DNA of 64,000 nt from Pseudonocardia alaniniphila. Lineage in GTDB: Bacteria > Actinomycetota > Actinomycetes > Mycobacteriales > Pseudonocardiaceae. Made by a program: the position numbers and the translations under genes. The notes beneath the pieces were generated by a model that made no database searches, was not told the origin of the DNA, and was given only the letters and a program-made list of their open reading frames with translations. The stretch lies in NCBI RefSeq assembly GCF_022524485.1, contig NZ_JAKXMK010000025.1, positions 1-64,000 on the forward strand, written 5' to 3'. Of this stretch, positions 49,747 through 59,107 are shown in pieces. The first letter of the stretch is position 1. Each line of letters begins with the position of its first letter.

Positions 49747-50514
49747 ATGACCGACCTTCGGACCGGCGCCGACGGCGCCCACCCCGGCTTCCGCCGCGTG
49801 CTGCTCAAGCTCGGCGGCGAGATGTTCGGCGGCGGGTCCGTCGGTGTCGACCCGAGGGTGGTCGAGACGGTTGCCCGCCAGATCGCCGAGGTGGTCGCCA
49901 CCGGGGCCCAGGTCGCGGTGGTGATCGGCGGCGGTAACTTCTTCCGCGGCTCCGAGCTGCAACAGCGGGGTATGGACCGGGCGCGCGCCGACTACATCGG
50001 CATGCTCGGCACCGTGATGAACTGCCTGGCGCTGCAGGACTTCCTGGAGCGTGAGCACCACGTCGACACCAGGGTGCAGACGGCCATCACGATGGGCCAG
50101 GTCGCGGAGGCCTACATCCCGCGCCGCGCGATCCGGCACCTGGAGAAGGGCCGCGTCGTGATCTTCGGCGCCGGGGTGGGCATGCCCTACTTCTCCACCG
50201 ACACAGCGGGTGCACAGCGCGCGCTGGAGATCGGGGCGGAGGCGCTGCTGCTCGCCAAGAGCGTCGACGGTGTGTTCACCGCCGACCCGAAGGTCGACCC
50301 CAGCGCGAAGCTGTTCGACGAAATCACCCACCGTGAAGTGCTGGAGCAGGGGCTGGCGGTGGCCGATGCCACCGCGTTCAGCCTGTGCATGGACAACAAG
50401 ATGCCGATCATCGTGTTCAACCTGCTGGTGGAGGGCAACATTGCCCGAGCGGTGCGGGGTGAGAGGATCGGCACGCTGGTCAGCACGCCCGACTACCCGC
50501 AGGAGCAGCCGTGA
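49747..50514 (+). CDS. pyrH: Uridylate kinase
   Basis: A 255-residue UMP kinase of the amino-acid-kinase fold: LLKLGGEMFGGG, VAVVIGGGNFFRG, DYIGMLGTVMNCLALQD and FSTDTAGAQRALEIGAEA. It makes UDP from UMP. ATG start with GGGGAG 4 nt upstream. It overlaps frr by 4 bases (GTGA), so the two are coupled. Confidence 0.97.
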   Translation: MTDLRTGADGAHPGFRRVLLKLGGEMFGGGSVGVDPRVVETVARQIAEVVATGAQVAVVIGGGNFFRGSELQQRGMDRARADYIGMLGTVMNCLALQDFLEREHHVDTRVQTAITMGQVAEAYIPRRAIRHLEKGRVVIFGAGVGMPYFSTDTAGAQRALEIGAEALLLAKSVDGVFTADPKVDPSAKLFDEITHREVLEQGLAVADATAFSLCMDNKMPIIVFNLLVEGNIARAVRGERIGTLVSTPDYPQEQP

Positions 50515-51068
50515 TAGACGAGACGCTCTTCGACGCCGAGGAGAAGATGGAACGCGCCGTCTCGGTGGCCAAGGACGACCTCGCGAGCGTCCGCACCGGT
50601 CGGGCAACGCCGAACATGTTCTCGCGAGTCGCCGTCGACTACTACGGCACGATGACGCCGATCAACCAACTCGCCTCCATCAACGTCCCGGAGGCGCGCA
50701 TGGCCGTCATCAAGCCGTACGACGCCGGTCAGCTGAAGGCGCTGGAGAAGGCCATCCGCGACTCCGACCTCGGGCTCAACCCCAGCAACGACGGCCAGAT
50801 TATTCGCGTCGTCATTCCTCAGCTATCTGAGGAACGCCGCCGCGAGATGGTCAAGGTCGCGCGTGGCAAGGGCGAGGATGCGCGTGTGACGATCCGCAGT
50901 ATCCGTCGCAAGGCGATGGACGAGCTGCACCGGATCGTGCGCGACGGCGACGCGGGTGAGGACGAGGTCGGGCGCGCCGAGAAAGAGCTACAGGCCACCA
51001 CGGACCGGTACGTCCACCAGGTCGACGATCTGGTGAAGCACAAAGAAGCGGAACTCCTCGAAGTCTGA
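50511..51068 (+). CDS. frr: Ribosome recycling factor
   Basis: A 185-residue RRF: ETLFDAEEKMERAVSVAKDDL, VRTGRATPNMF, PEARMAVIKPYD, IRDSDLGLNPSNDG, VRIPQLSEERR-like and DELHRIVRDGDAGEDE. It splits post-termination ribosomes with EF-G. GTG start overlapping pyrH. Four bp separate it from cdsA. Confidence 0.98.
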   Translation: MIDETLFDAEEKMERAVSVAKDDLASVRTGRATPNMFSRVAVDYYGTMTPINQLASINVPEARMAVIKPYDAGQLKALEKAIRDSDLGLNPSNDGQIIRVVIPQLSEERRREMVKVARGKGEDARVTIRSIRRKAMDELHRIVRDGDAGEDEVGRAEKELQATTDRYVHQVDDLVKHKEAELLEV

Positions 51069-51072
51069 CCCG

Positions 51073-51939
51073 GTGACGGCCTCCTCCTCTCACGCCACGG
51101 CCATGGTCCCCTCGGCCAGCCGGCCTTCCCGCGCAGGACGCGACCTCGCGGCGGCCATCGCTGTGGGCGTCGCGTTGGGCGTGGTGATCCTTTCCTCACT
51201 GCTGTTCCAACGACACTTCTTCATCGCCGTGCTCGCCGTAGCCACGGCGGTGGGCACCTGGGAACTCGCCGGTGCGTTGCGTCGCGGCGCAGGCATCGAG
51301 GTGCCGATCACCGTGCTGCTCGTCGGCGGGCAGGCGATGGTGTGGCTGTCGTGGCCGTTCGGGCTGCGCGGCCTGGCCATTTCGTTCGTGCTCACGGCAC
51401 TTGCGATGCTGATCTGGCGGATGCGCACCGGGGCGGTGCACTACGTCCGTGACGTCACGGCCGGGATGTTCACGGCCGCCTATGTGCCGCTCTTCTGTTC
51501 CTTCGCCACGCTCATGGTGGTGGCCGACGACGGTCTCGGTCGTGTGCTCACGTTCCTGATCTGTGGCGTGGCGTCCGACATCGGTGGTTACGCGGCGGGG
51601 GTCTTCCTCGGTCGGCATCCGATGGCGCCGATGATCAGCCCGAAGAAGTCGTGGGAGGGCTTCGCCGGATCGCAGGTAGCCGGCATGCTCGCGGGAGCGC
51701 TGTCCGTCCACTTCCTGCTCGGTGGGGCCTGGTGGTGGGGAGCGCTCACGGGCGCATTGCTGGTGGTCAGCGCCACGCTGGGCGATCTCGTCGAATCCAT
51801 GATCAAGCGCGATCTCGGGATCAAGGACATGGGCACGTTGTTGCCTGGCCACGGTGGACTGATGGACCGGCTGGACTCGCTGCTCCCCACAGCCGTCGTG
51901 GCCTGGTTGCTGCTCAGCATCGTCGTGCCCGTGCCGTGA
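51073..51939 (+). CDS. cdsA: Phosphatidate cytidylyltransferase
   Basis: A 288-residue membrane protein with about eight helices. The CTP-transferase signature lies near the C-terminus: SATLGDLVESMIKRDLGIKD followed by LLPGHGGLMDRLDS. It makes CDP-diacylglycerol for phospholipid synthesis. GTG start 4 bp after frr. The stop overlaps the next gene (TGATG). Confidence 0.95.
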   Translation: MTASSSHATAMVPSASRPSRAGRDLAAAIAVGVALGVVILSSLLFQRHFFIAVLAVATAVGTWELAGALRRGAGIEVPITVLLVGGQAMVWLSWPFGLRGLAISFVLTALAMLIWRMRTGAVHYVRDVTAGMFTAAYVPLFCSFATLMVVADDGLGRVLTFLICGVASDIGGYAAGVFLGRHPMAPMISPKKSWEGFAGSQVAGMLAGALSVHFLLGGAWWWGALTGALLVVSATLGDLVESMIKRDLGIKDMGTLLPGHGGLMDRLDSLLPTAVVAWLLLSIVVPVP

Positions 51940-52676
51940 TGCGGTCGCTGCGCGCTGCAGTGGCTGCCGCCGTAGGCGCGGACCCGCTGATCCCGAGCCC
52001 CAACATCTGGAACTGGCCCGAGGTCTACGAGCAGGAGAACCGCGCACAGGACGCCGACGGTGCCGTGTGGACGGTGCTGCGTGAGCTCACGCCGTGGGCC
52101 GGGTTGGACGTGCTCGATGTGGGCTGCGGCGACGGATTCCACCTCCCGGTCTTCGCGGCGGAGGCGGCGTCGGTGACGGGCGTCGAGCCGCATCCGCCCC
52201 TGGTCGAGCGCGCACGCCGCCGTGTCGGGACGCGTGCACGGGTGCTGCAGGCGGGCGCCGCCGCGCTTCCGCTGCCGGATGCGAGTGTCGATGTCGTGCA
52301 CGCGCGCACCGCGTACTTCTTCGGTCCTGGATGCGAGCCAGGGCTGGCGGAAGCGCAGCGCGTGCTGCGTCCGGGTGGGGCAATCGCCATCGTCGACCTG
52401 GACGCGACGGTGGAGCCTTACGGCCGCTGGATGCGCGCCGACATCCCGCGCTACGACCCGGCGCGCGTCGAGCGCTTCTTCGAGAAGCAGGGCTTCAGCC
52501 TGCGCCGGGTGCCGACTACCTGGCGCTTTCCCGACCGTGCCTCCTGTGAGGCGGTGCTGCGGATCGAGTTCTCCCGCGCGGTGGCCGAGCGTGCCGTTGC
52601 CGAGACCGTCGGGCTCGCGGTGCCTGTCGGGTACCGCGTGCACGTGCGCCGCAAAGTAGCCATATCGCAGGCGTGA
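51939..52676 (+). CDS. Class I SAM-dependent methyltransferase
   Basis: A 245-residue methyltransferase. SAM motif I is VLDVGCGDGFHL (about residues 57-68), followed by VTGVEPHPPLVERARR and ALPLPDASVDVVHARTAYFF and LRPGGAIAIVDLD. The ATG overlaps the cdsA stop; the longer frame from 51651 is a shadow of cdsA. The substrate is unknown, and the N-terminal NIWNWPEVYEQENRA is a hint of the UbiE/small-molecule group only. Confidence 0.88.
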   Translation: MRSLRAAVAAAVGADPLIPSPNIWNWPEVYEQENRAQDADGAVWTVLRELTPWAGLDVLDVGCGDGFHLPVFAAEAASVTGVEPHPPLVERARRRVGTRARVLQAGAAALPLPDASVDVVHARTAYFFGPGCEPGLAEAQRVLRPGGAIAIVDLDATVEPYGRWMRADIPRYDPARVERFFEKQGFSLRRVPTTWRFPDRASCEAVLRIEFSRAVAERAVAETVGLAVPVGYRVHVRRKVAISQA

Positions 52677-52738
52677 GTGGCCCGGTCGCTGAGGGTGGTC
52701 GCCGACAAGATGCGGCCCGCTCTGGATACCGTGGAGCC

Positions 52739-53278
52739 ATGCGCGGATCCGCGGAGCCCTACGTGCCCTATGTCGAGCCGATCGCCGGCGGGGCATGGTG
52801 GACGATCGGTGCGGCGGCGCTCGACGCCGGCGTGGGCACTGTCGTGCTGGCGGGGGGCCTGGGCGTCACCGCCGGCCTGATCGTCGCCCTGAAGAAGCGG
52901 TACGGAACCGGCGTCCCGCTGCCGCCACGCGGCCGCGGACGGTTCCTCCGACTGCTCGGCATCACCGTGGCTCTGGTGGCGGTGGCCGGCACGGTGCTGG
53001 GCTACTTCGGCCTCGGTGAGCTCACGGTGCCCATCGCGTGCGCGATGGTGGGCGTGGCCCTGATTCTCCTGTCGTCGCAGCTGGACGAACGGGTCTTCCT
53101 CGCCGCCGGGGGCGGGTTGATGGTGCTCGGAGCGGTGGGCGCGCTGCTCGCCCTGGACTCCGCGGGGAACATGTACCCGCAGGGGCTGGTCGGGTTGGTC
53201 GCGGGTGGGATCCTCTGGCTGGCCGGCGCGTACCGCACTGGTCTGCTCGACGAGGCGCGGCAGCGCGTCCGGCGCTGA
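52739..53278 (+). CDS. Membrane protein of unknown function
   Basis: A 179-residue protein with about five predicted membrane helices (starting near WWTIGAAALDAGVG and ending near LVGLVAGGILWLAG) and a short basic C-terminus. No family is recognised. The ATG at 52739 has GTGGAG just upstream; a GTG at 52673 overlapping the methyltransferase stop is an alternative that adds 22 residues. Confidence 0.7.
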   Translation: MRGSAEPYVPYVEPIAGGAWWTIGAAALDAGVGTVVLAGGLGVTAGLIVALKKRYGTGVPLPPRGRGRFLRLLGITVALVAVAGTVLGYFGLGELTVPIACAMVGVALILLSSQLDERVFLAAGGGLMVLGAVGALLALDSAGNMYPQGLVGLVAGGILWLAGAYRTGLLDEARQRVRR

Positions 53279-53354
53279 CTCTCCCTCCCACGGGGGATCG
53301 GGTTCCCTCGCAGCTGGGAGGGAACCGCAGCGTGATCGGCGGATCGTCTCCGGC

Positions 53355-54494
53355 ATGGTCATCGCGCGCGAACGCAGACTCACTGCTCCCTCTTCCGTCC
53401 CGGCCCTGACCTGGTCGGCACTGGCGATCTGCCTCGGCCTCTGGTGGCTGTGGCAGCCGCGGCGCTACCCCTTCGTCCCGGGCGATCCGGCGACGTTCGG
53501 CACCCTGCTGGGCGTGGTGCCCGCAGCCGCGATGCCACTCCTGCTCGTTGCGGCGGGGGTGTGGGGGACGGTGGTCGCGTGCCTCGCCGCGCGGCGGCAG
53601 CCGGCACAGGGCACGACGGTCATCGTCGTGGGAACCGCTGCGGTGTTCGCCGTGGTTTTCGGCTTGGTCGTTCCCGGGATCCAACCGCTCACCCTCGTCG
53701 GCTATGCAATGGCGATGCTCGGGCCACCCGTGCTGTTCGGCGTGGTGCTTGCCGGGGCCTGGCGGTGGCGCGGCGGCCCCTGGGTGGTTGGCGTTCTCCT
53801 ACTGGTAGCGGCCCTGGCCTGGTTCACCGGGCTCGCGGACGGAGCCGTCCTCCTGCGCTACCTGGACGTCATCACGACAAGTGCGGAGCGGGCGGGACCG
53901 CCGGCCGTGTTGCTGTTCTTCCTGGTCGGAGGCCTGGTCTGGGGCCTGTTCGGCACGCACACGCTGCTGCGGATCCGGGTTGACCGCCCGGCCCCTGTAT
54001 GGATGCAGCCCGCCGCCGCAGCGCGCTGGGGAAGGGTCGCGGTGGTGATCGCCACGGTCTGCGCGCTGCCCTACGGCCTGGTCCGGCTGACGTGGCTGAC
54101 CCCGTGGCCGCTGGGCGGCGACGCCGCGGAACTGGCTGACCATCCCGAGATCAGGCTGCACGGGCTGCTGCTCGGCCTGGCCGCTCTGGCCGGCGCGGTG
54201 CTCACCACCGGCCTCGTCGCCTGCTGGGGCGAGGTCTGGCCCCGCTGGCTGCCGGTGCTGCGGGGACGGCCCGTCCCGGTGGCTGCAGCCGTTGTGCCGG
54301 GAACACTGGTGGCGACCCTGTTCACCGTGGCCGCTCTCCCGTTCTCGGTCATGGCGGTCACGAGCGGGACGCCTGGAATGCTGCTCTACTTCCCGTTCCC
54401 CGTATGGGGCCCCGCGCTCGGCGCTGCCGTTCTGGCCTATGCCCTTCGCCGACGGGACGACATGGCCCGGCCTGGCACAATCGACGGGTCATGA
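53355..54494 (+). CDS. Multi-pass membrane protein of unknown function
   Basis: A 379-residue protein with about ten predicted helices, beginning at ALTWSALAICLGLWWLW and ending with a basic tail. No family is recognised. The ATG at 53355 is chosen because the first helix follows closely; the frame is open upstream to 53205. The stop overlaps the rlmN start by 4 bases (ATGA), so it is coupled to rlmN. Confidence 0.7.
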   Translation: MVIARERRLTAPSSVPALTWSALAICLGLWWLWQPRRYPFVPGDPATFGTLLGVVPAAAMPLLLVAAGVWGTVVACLAARRQPAQGTTVIVVGTAAVFAVVFGLVVPGIQPLTLVGYAMAMLGPPVLFGVVLAGAWRWRGGPWVVGVLLLVAALAWFTGLADGAVLLRYLDVITTSAERAGPPAVLLFFLVGGLVWGLFGTHTLLRIRVDRPAPVWMQPAAAARWGRVAVVIATVCALPYGLVRLTWLTPWPLGGDAAELADHPEIRLHGLLLGLAALAGAVLTTGLVACWGEVWPRWLPVLRGRPVPVAAAVVPGTLVATLFTVAALPFSVMAVTSGTPGMLLYFPFPVWGPALGAAVLAYALRRRDDMARPGTIDGS

Positions 54495-55597
54495 CTGCTC
54501 TGCCTCTGGTGTTCGACGCACCCAAGCGTGCCACCCCGCCGCGCCATCTCGCCGACCTCGACCCCGCCGACCGGCGTGCCGTGGCCGGTGAGCTCGGCCT
54601 GCCCGCCTTCCGCGCCGACCAGCTGGCCCGGCACTACTTCGGCCGCTTCACCGCGGACCTCGACGCCATGACCGACCTGCCGGCCGGCGCTCGCGACACC
54701 CTCCGTGCGTTGCTCCCACCGCTGGTCACGCCCGTCCTCGAGCAGTCGTGCGACGACGGTGCCACCCGCAAGACACTGTGGAAGGGCCACGACGGCACTC
54801 GCGCGGAGTCCGTCCTGATGGGCTACCCGGACCGTGCCACTGTGTGTGTGTCCAGCCAGGCAGGCTGCGGCATGGCCTGCCCGTTCTGCGCCACAGGGCA
54901 GGGCGGGCTGCAGCGCAACCTGTCCACGGGCGAGATCGTCGAGCAGGTCCGGCAGGCCGCGGCCGCCGCCCGCGACGGCGCGCTGGGCCGTCCCGCCCGG
55001 CTCTCCAACGTGGTGTTCATGGGGATGGGCGAGCCGCTGGCCAACTACAAGCGAGTGGTCGCCGCGGTGCGGCGGATCACCGAGCCGTCGCCGGATGGGC
55101 TGGGCATCTCCGCGCGCGGCGTCACCGTCTCCACGGTCGGGCTGGTTCCGGCGATCGACAAGCTGGCCGCTGAAGGTCTGCCCGTCACCCTCGCGGTGTC
55201 GCTCCACACGCCGGATGACGAGTTGCGCGACACGCTCGTGCCCGTCAACAACCGCTGGAAGGTGAGCGAGGTGCTGGCGGCCGCGCGCCGCTACGCCCAG
55301 ACAACCGGACGCCGGGTGTCGATCGAGTACGCCCTGATCCGCGACGTCAACGACCAGCCGTGGCGGGCGGACCTCCTCGGCACGCTGCTGCGCCAGCAGG
55401 TCGGCACGAAGCGCGTTCACGTGAATCTCATCCCGCTGAATCCCACCCCGGGCAGCCAATGGGATGCCTCGCCGCGGCGGGTGCAGGACGAGTTCGTCGC
55501 GCGGGTGCAGGCGACCGGGGTTGCGTGCACGGTGCGCGACACGCGGGGCCGGGAGATCGCGGCTGCCTGCGGTCAGCTCGCCGCGTCGCAGGCCTGA
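54491..55597 (+). CDS. rlmN: Dual-specificity rRNA/tRNA methyltransferase RlmN
   Basis: A 368-residue radical-SAM enzyme. The Fe-S motif CGMACPFC (CxxxCxxC) is followed by FCATGQGGLQRNLSTGEI, NVVFMGMGEPLANY and LAVSLHTPDDELRD. The C-terminal methyl-carrier Cys is in GVACTVRDTRG. It makes 2-methyladenosine in 23S rRNA (A2503) and some tRNAs. The ATG overlaps the preceding gene. Confidence 0.97.
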   Translation: MTALPLVFDAPKRATPPRHLADLDPADRRAVAGELGLPAFRADQLARHYFGRFTADLDAMTDLPAGARDTLRALLPPLVTPVLEQSCDDGATRKTLWKGHDGTRAESVLMGYPDRATVCVSSQAGCGMACPFCATGQGGLQRNLSTGEIVEQVRQAAAAARDGALGRPARLSNVVFMGMGEPLANYKRVVAAVRRITEPSPDGLGISARGVTVSTVGLVPAIDKLAAEGLPVTLAVSLHTPDDELRDTLVPVNNRWKVSEVLAAARRYAQTTGRRVSIEYALIRDVNDQPWRADLLGTLLRQQVGTKRVHVNLIPLNPTPGSQWDASPRRVQDEFVARVQATGVACTVRDTRGREIAAACGQLAASQA

Positions 55598-55657
55598 GCC
55601 CTGGAGCGGGTGACCGCGGCTCGCGTCTGAGGAGGCTCGGAGACCTCGCCGAGGTTT

Positions 55658-56725
55658 TCAGCCGCTGGTAAGGACGTCGGCGAGGTTGAAGCGCACCGGC
55701 CGTTCGAGCTGGTCGTAGGTGCACGACTCCGGATCACGGTCCGGCCGCCAGCGCACGAACTGTGCGGTGTGGCGGAACCGGTCGCCCTCCATGTAGTCGT
55801 AGCGGACCTCCACGACACGCTCCGGGCACAGCGGGACGAACGACAGGTCCTTGCCGGCGTTCCAGCGGCTGGTCTCGTTCTTGCGGGGCGTCCGTTCACC
55901 CTGCTCGTGCGCTGCCCAATTCCAGGGATGCTCGTCGAACGTCGTCACCAGCGGCTGCAGCTCGGTGAACAGCGATCGTCGCGTCGCCATCGGGAACGCG
56001 CCGACCACACCGACGGAGTTGAGCACGCCGCGGTCGTCGAACAGACCGAGGAGCAACGAGCCGAGCACATCGGGGCCGGACTTGTGTACCCGGTAGCCGG
56101 CTACGACGCAGTCGGCGGTGCGCTCATGTTTGATCTTGCTCATCACGCGCTTGTCGGGCTGGTACCGCAGATCGAGCTTCTTCGCGATGAGTCCGTCCAG
56201 GCCTGCGCCCTCGAACTGCTCGAACCACTTCCGCGCGGTGTCCAGATCACGGGTGACAGGTGTCAGATGTACGGGGGGTGCTGCGCTGGCGAAGGCACGT
56301 TCGAGTGCGGCACGGCGGTCCTCGAGCGGCTGCTCGGTGAGGTCCTCGTCTCCGAGGGCGAGCAGGTCGAACGCGATGAAACTGGCGGGTGTCTGCTCGG
56401 ACAGCAGCTTGACGCGGCTCGCGGCCGGATGGATCCGCTGCTGGAGCGCCTCGAAGTCGAGGGTGTTGCGCGCGGTGTCGGCGACCACGATCTCCCCGTC
56501 GACGACGGCACGCTCGGGGAACTCCGCGAGAACGGCCTCGACGATCTCAGGGAAGTAGCGCGTCATCGGGCGTTCGTTGCGGCTGCCGATCTCCACCTCG
56601 TCGCCGTCCCGGAAGATGATCGACCGGAAGCCGTCCCATTTCGGCTCGTACAGCTGACCTGCAGGAATATCGCCGATGGGCTTCGCCAGCATCGGCGCTA
56701 CGGGCGGCATCACAGGTAGGTGCAC
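55658..56725 (-). CDS. ATP-dependent DNA ligase (LigC/LigD ligase-type)
   Basis: A 355-residue ligase. The catalytic Lys is Lys29 in YEPKWDGFR (KxDG). Further nucleotidyl-transferase motifs are ERAVVDGEIVV, ASFIAFDLLAL, GLDGLIAKKLD and VMSKIKHERTADCVVAG. The OB-fold domain follows. GTG 56725 or ATG 56710 are both plausible; neither has a clear ribosome-binding site. Length and order fit stand-alone LigC-like ligases used in actinobacterial break repair. It shares the block with a LigD-type polymerase and a glycosylase, but no Ku gene is present in the window. Confidence 0.92.
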   Translation of the reverse strand: MHLPVMPPVAPMLAKPIGDIPAGQLYEPKWDGFRSIIFRDGDEVEIGSRNERPMTRYFPEIVEAVLAEFPERAVVDGEIVVADTARNTLDFEALQQRIHPAASRVKLLSEQTPASFIAFDLLALGDEDLTEQPLEDRRAALERAFASAAPPVHLTPVTRDLDTARKWFEQFEGAGLDGLIAKKLDLRYQPDKRVMSKIKHERTADCVVAGYRVHKSGPDVLGSLLLGLFDDRGVLNSVGVVGAFPMATRRSLFTELQPLVTTFDEHPWNWAAHEQGERTPRKNETSRWNAGKDLSFVPLCPERVVEVRYDYMEGDRFRHTAQFVRWRPDRDPESCTYDQLERPVRFNLADVLTSG

Positions 56726-56799
56726 GCGGCCAGTCTGGCGACTACCAGCGCCGCGGTCGAGCCTGCGGACGTATTGACCGTCGTCCGGGTGGGTGCGCG

Positions 56800-58401
56800 T
56801 CAGGGAGGCGGATCGGGGTGGTGGGCTTCCTGCGGGGGAGGAACTTCCCCGACGGTTGGTGGCGCAGTCGGTTGGTCCGGGCGGTAGTCGTAGCGGTGGC
56901 TGAGGTAGCTGTGCCCGGTGGGAGTGATCCACTCGATCCCACCGTCGTCGTGGGCACGGACCTGCCAGCCGGGGGCGTGCTTCATGCGGTGGTCGTGGGC
57001 GCAGCAGCCCGCCATGTTGTCGGCGCTGGTGGGGCCCTTGGGGTGCGGGACGATGTGGTCGAGCTCGGCGTCGATGGCCCGGCGCCTGCAGATCGGTGAG
57101 CGGCAGTAGACGTCACGGGCGCGGACGAAGTCGGCGAGGGCGGCCGGCGGCCGGTATGTGGTGCGGCCGTGATCGAGCAGGGCTCCCGAGAGAGGGTCGT
57201 AGACCAGGCGTTTCAGTACTGCGTCGGTGGCGATCTCGCGAGCGAGGTCGGCGGGGATGGCGCCGTGGCCGACCAACTCGCAGGGCTGGTCGTCAGCGCC
57301 CATCAGGGTGGACAACGGCATGATCACCTGGACGAGGGGCTTGCCGGGGTTCACCGGACGCGGGGGCACCGAGTCGGCTCCATCACCCGCGTCGGGATCA
57401 CCGCATGCAGCCGAGACGCCGGCGCTACCTGCGCCGTCGGCTCCTTCGGTCTGGTCGACATGGTCGGGGTGCCGGGTCGCCTCGTCGGAGTGAAATGTCA
57501 CGGGTGTGGCGGCCGCGCAGGTGAGCTTGCCGGTGAGCAGGTCGACGAGGAGGTCGGCCCGGCGGGCATTCATGCCACGAGGGTCGTCGGCACCGATCCC
57601 GCGGGCGAGGCGCGAGAGCCACTGGTAGGCCGAGCGTGCATCTGGCGCGGAGAGCAGGGCCCAGAGCGACGCCATCCCGTCCCTCTCGTCGCCGACGGCG
57701 ACCCGCCGGTCGCAGCGAGCCCTGCGGTGCCGCTCGGCGCCGCCGTCGGGATCGACGCTCAGCACCGCTCGGTTGAGCGAGGCCCGGAGTTGGGCCGGTG
57801 TCTGCTCGGACGCGCGGGCGAGGACCCGCTGCTGCACGGCCTGCGCCTTCGCGGGGGACAGGTGGCGGACGGCGTCACAGATTGCGGTGACGCGTCGTTC
57901 GTCGATGTGCCCGCTCTCCCAGGCCTGCAACGTCTCGGGCAGGCGGTGGACGAGCTCGAGGGAGCGGGCGATCCGGGCGTTGGCGCTCCCTCGTGGCAGC
58001 CGCAGGGCGAGCCCGACCTCGTCGGGTGCGAACGGGCTGGTGACGGAGAGCCGGTCGGAGCCCGCCGGTGTGGGGTCGTCGGGCGGGCGGCGCTTCGCGA
58101 ACTCCGCCATCAGGCGAGCCTGGCGGGCCTCGGCCCACGCCGCAGCGCGTTCGCAGCCGATCATGGCGTCGATCAGCTGCGCGTCCGAGAGCCGGGACGG
58201 GTCAGCGGCGCCGGCGCCCAGCTCGAACGCCGCCCAACCCGACGGTTGCTCATGTGCAGGGGCAGACTCCGGCGCCCCCCGGTCTGACGGCTCGTCGAAC
58301 GCGTCCGGCGGACCTGCGGGTGACCAGCGCTGGTCGTCCTCCCGGTCGTTGAACACCGCGTGTTCCTCCACGAGAGGAGGCACTCCGGCATCTTCGAACA
58401 T
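56800..58401 (-). CDS. DUF222/HNH endonuclease domain protein
   Basis: A 533-residue protein. The N-terminal half is a DUF222 domain (about residues 60-330). The C-terminal HNH domain contains RARDVYCRSPICRRRAIDAELDHIVPH, then DNMAGCCAHDHRMKHAPGW: an HNH-type site with the central Asn and His residues. Such proteins are abundant in actinobacteria and are often linked to mobile DNA. ATG start 58401, followed by the ligase gene after about 75 bp on the same strand. Activity is not shown. Confidence 0.9.
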   Translation of the reverse strand: MFEDAGVPPLVEEHAVFNDREDDQRWSPAGPPDAFDEPSDRGAPESAPAHEQPSGWAAFELGAGAADPSRLSDAQLIDAMIGCERAAAWAEARQARLMAEFAKRRPPDDPTPAGSDRLSVTSPFAPDEVGLALRLPRGSANARIARSLELVHRLPETLQAWESGHIDERRVTAICDAVRHLSPAKAQAVQQRVLARASEQTPAQLRASLNRAVLSVDPDGGAERHRRARCDRRVAVGDERDGMASLWALLSAPDARSAYQWLSRLARGIGADDPRGMNARRADLLVDLLTGKLTCAAATPVTFHSDEATRHPDHVDQTEGADGAGSAGVSAACGDPDAGDGADSVPPRPVNPGKPLVQVIMPLSTLMGADDQPCELVGHGAIPADLAREIATDAVLKRLVYDPLSGALLDHGRTTYRPPAALADFVRARDVYCRSPICRRRAIDAELDHIVPHPKGPTSADNMAGCCAHDHRMKHAPGWQVRAHDDGGIEWITPTGHSYLSHRYDYRPDQPTAPPTVGEVPPPQEAHHPDPPP

Positions 58402-58496
58402 GCGTTCGACTCTACGTCAACCTCGTCACCCACCACCGGCTTTTGGAAACAACAGGGGGATCATCGAAGGATGACCGCTCCCGCGAAGGCACTCGT

Positions 58497-59054
58497 GTGC
58501 CCCGTCTGACCCGGGCCGAGCTGGAGGCGGCGCGCGATCGCACCCTCGACGACGTGCTGCCCGGCCCGGACGATCCGCCCCTGCGCGTGCTGTTCTGTGG
58601 CATCAATCCCGGTCTCGTGTCGGCGGCCACCGGTCACCACTTCGCCCGACCCGGCAACCGGTTCTGGCCGGTCCTGCACGGATCCGGCTTCACCTCGCGA
58701 CTGTTGCTCCCGGCCGAGCAGGGTGAGCTGCGCGGGCTCGGGCTGGGCATCACCAACATGGCCCCGCGAGCCACGGCACGCGCCGACGAGCTCACGGTGG
58801 CCGAGATGGTGGCGGGCGGGAAGCGGCTGCACGAGCTGGTGGAACAGCGTCGGCCCCGATGGCTCGCAGTGGTCGGCGTGACGGCCTACCGGGCTGCGTT
58901 CGACGTGCCGCGCGCAGTGGTCGGCCCGCAGGACGAACGGCTGGGGGACACGCGGATCTGGGTGCTGCCCAACCCGAGTGGCCTGAACGCGCACTGGTCG
59001 CTCGCGGCGATGGTGGAGGAGTACGGCCGGCTGCGGGCGGCGGCCGACGCCTGA
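58497..59054 (+). CDS. mug: Mug-type G/U mismatch-specific uracil-DNA glycosylase
   Basis: A 185-residue Mug-family glycosylase. The active-site motif GINPGLVSAATGHHFARPG (catalytic Asn in GINPG) and the intercalation-loop motif NPSGLNAH are complete. The GTG at 58497 is chosen because GAAGG lies 7 nt upstream; the TTG 54 bases earlier is unlikely. It removes uracil opposite G. It lies between two oppositely oriented repair genes. Confidence 0.9.
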   Translation: MPRLTRAELEAARDRTLDDVLPGPDDPPLRVLFCGINPGLVSAATGHHFARPGNRFWPVLHGSGFTSRLLLPAEQGELRGLGLGITNMAPRATARADELTVAEMVAGGKRLHELVEQRRPRWLAVVGVTAYRAAFDVPRAVVGPQDERLGDTRIWVLPNPSGLNAHWSLAAMVEEYGRLRAAADA

Positions 59055-59107
59055 CCCTGCGCCGGAGGCGCGCCCCCAGCGGTGTCCGGGGTCGTCCGCG
59101 CTTGCGC

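Noticed and set aside
56800..58401. DUF222/HNH gene as part of an intact mobile element
   Set aside because: No terminal repeats, transposase or integrase are found around it. The family is common as single genes in actinobacteria.
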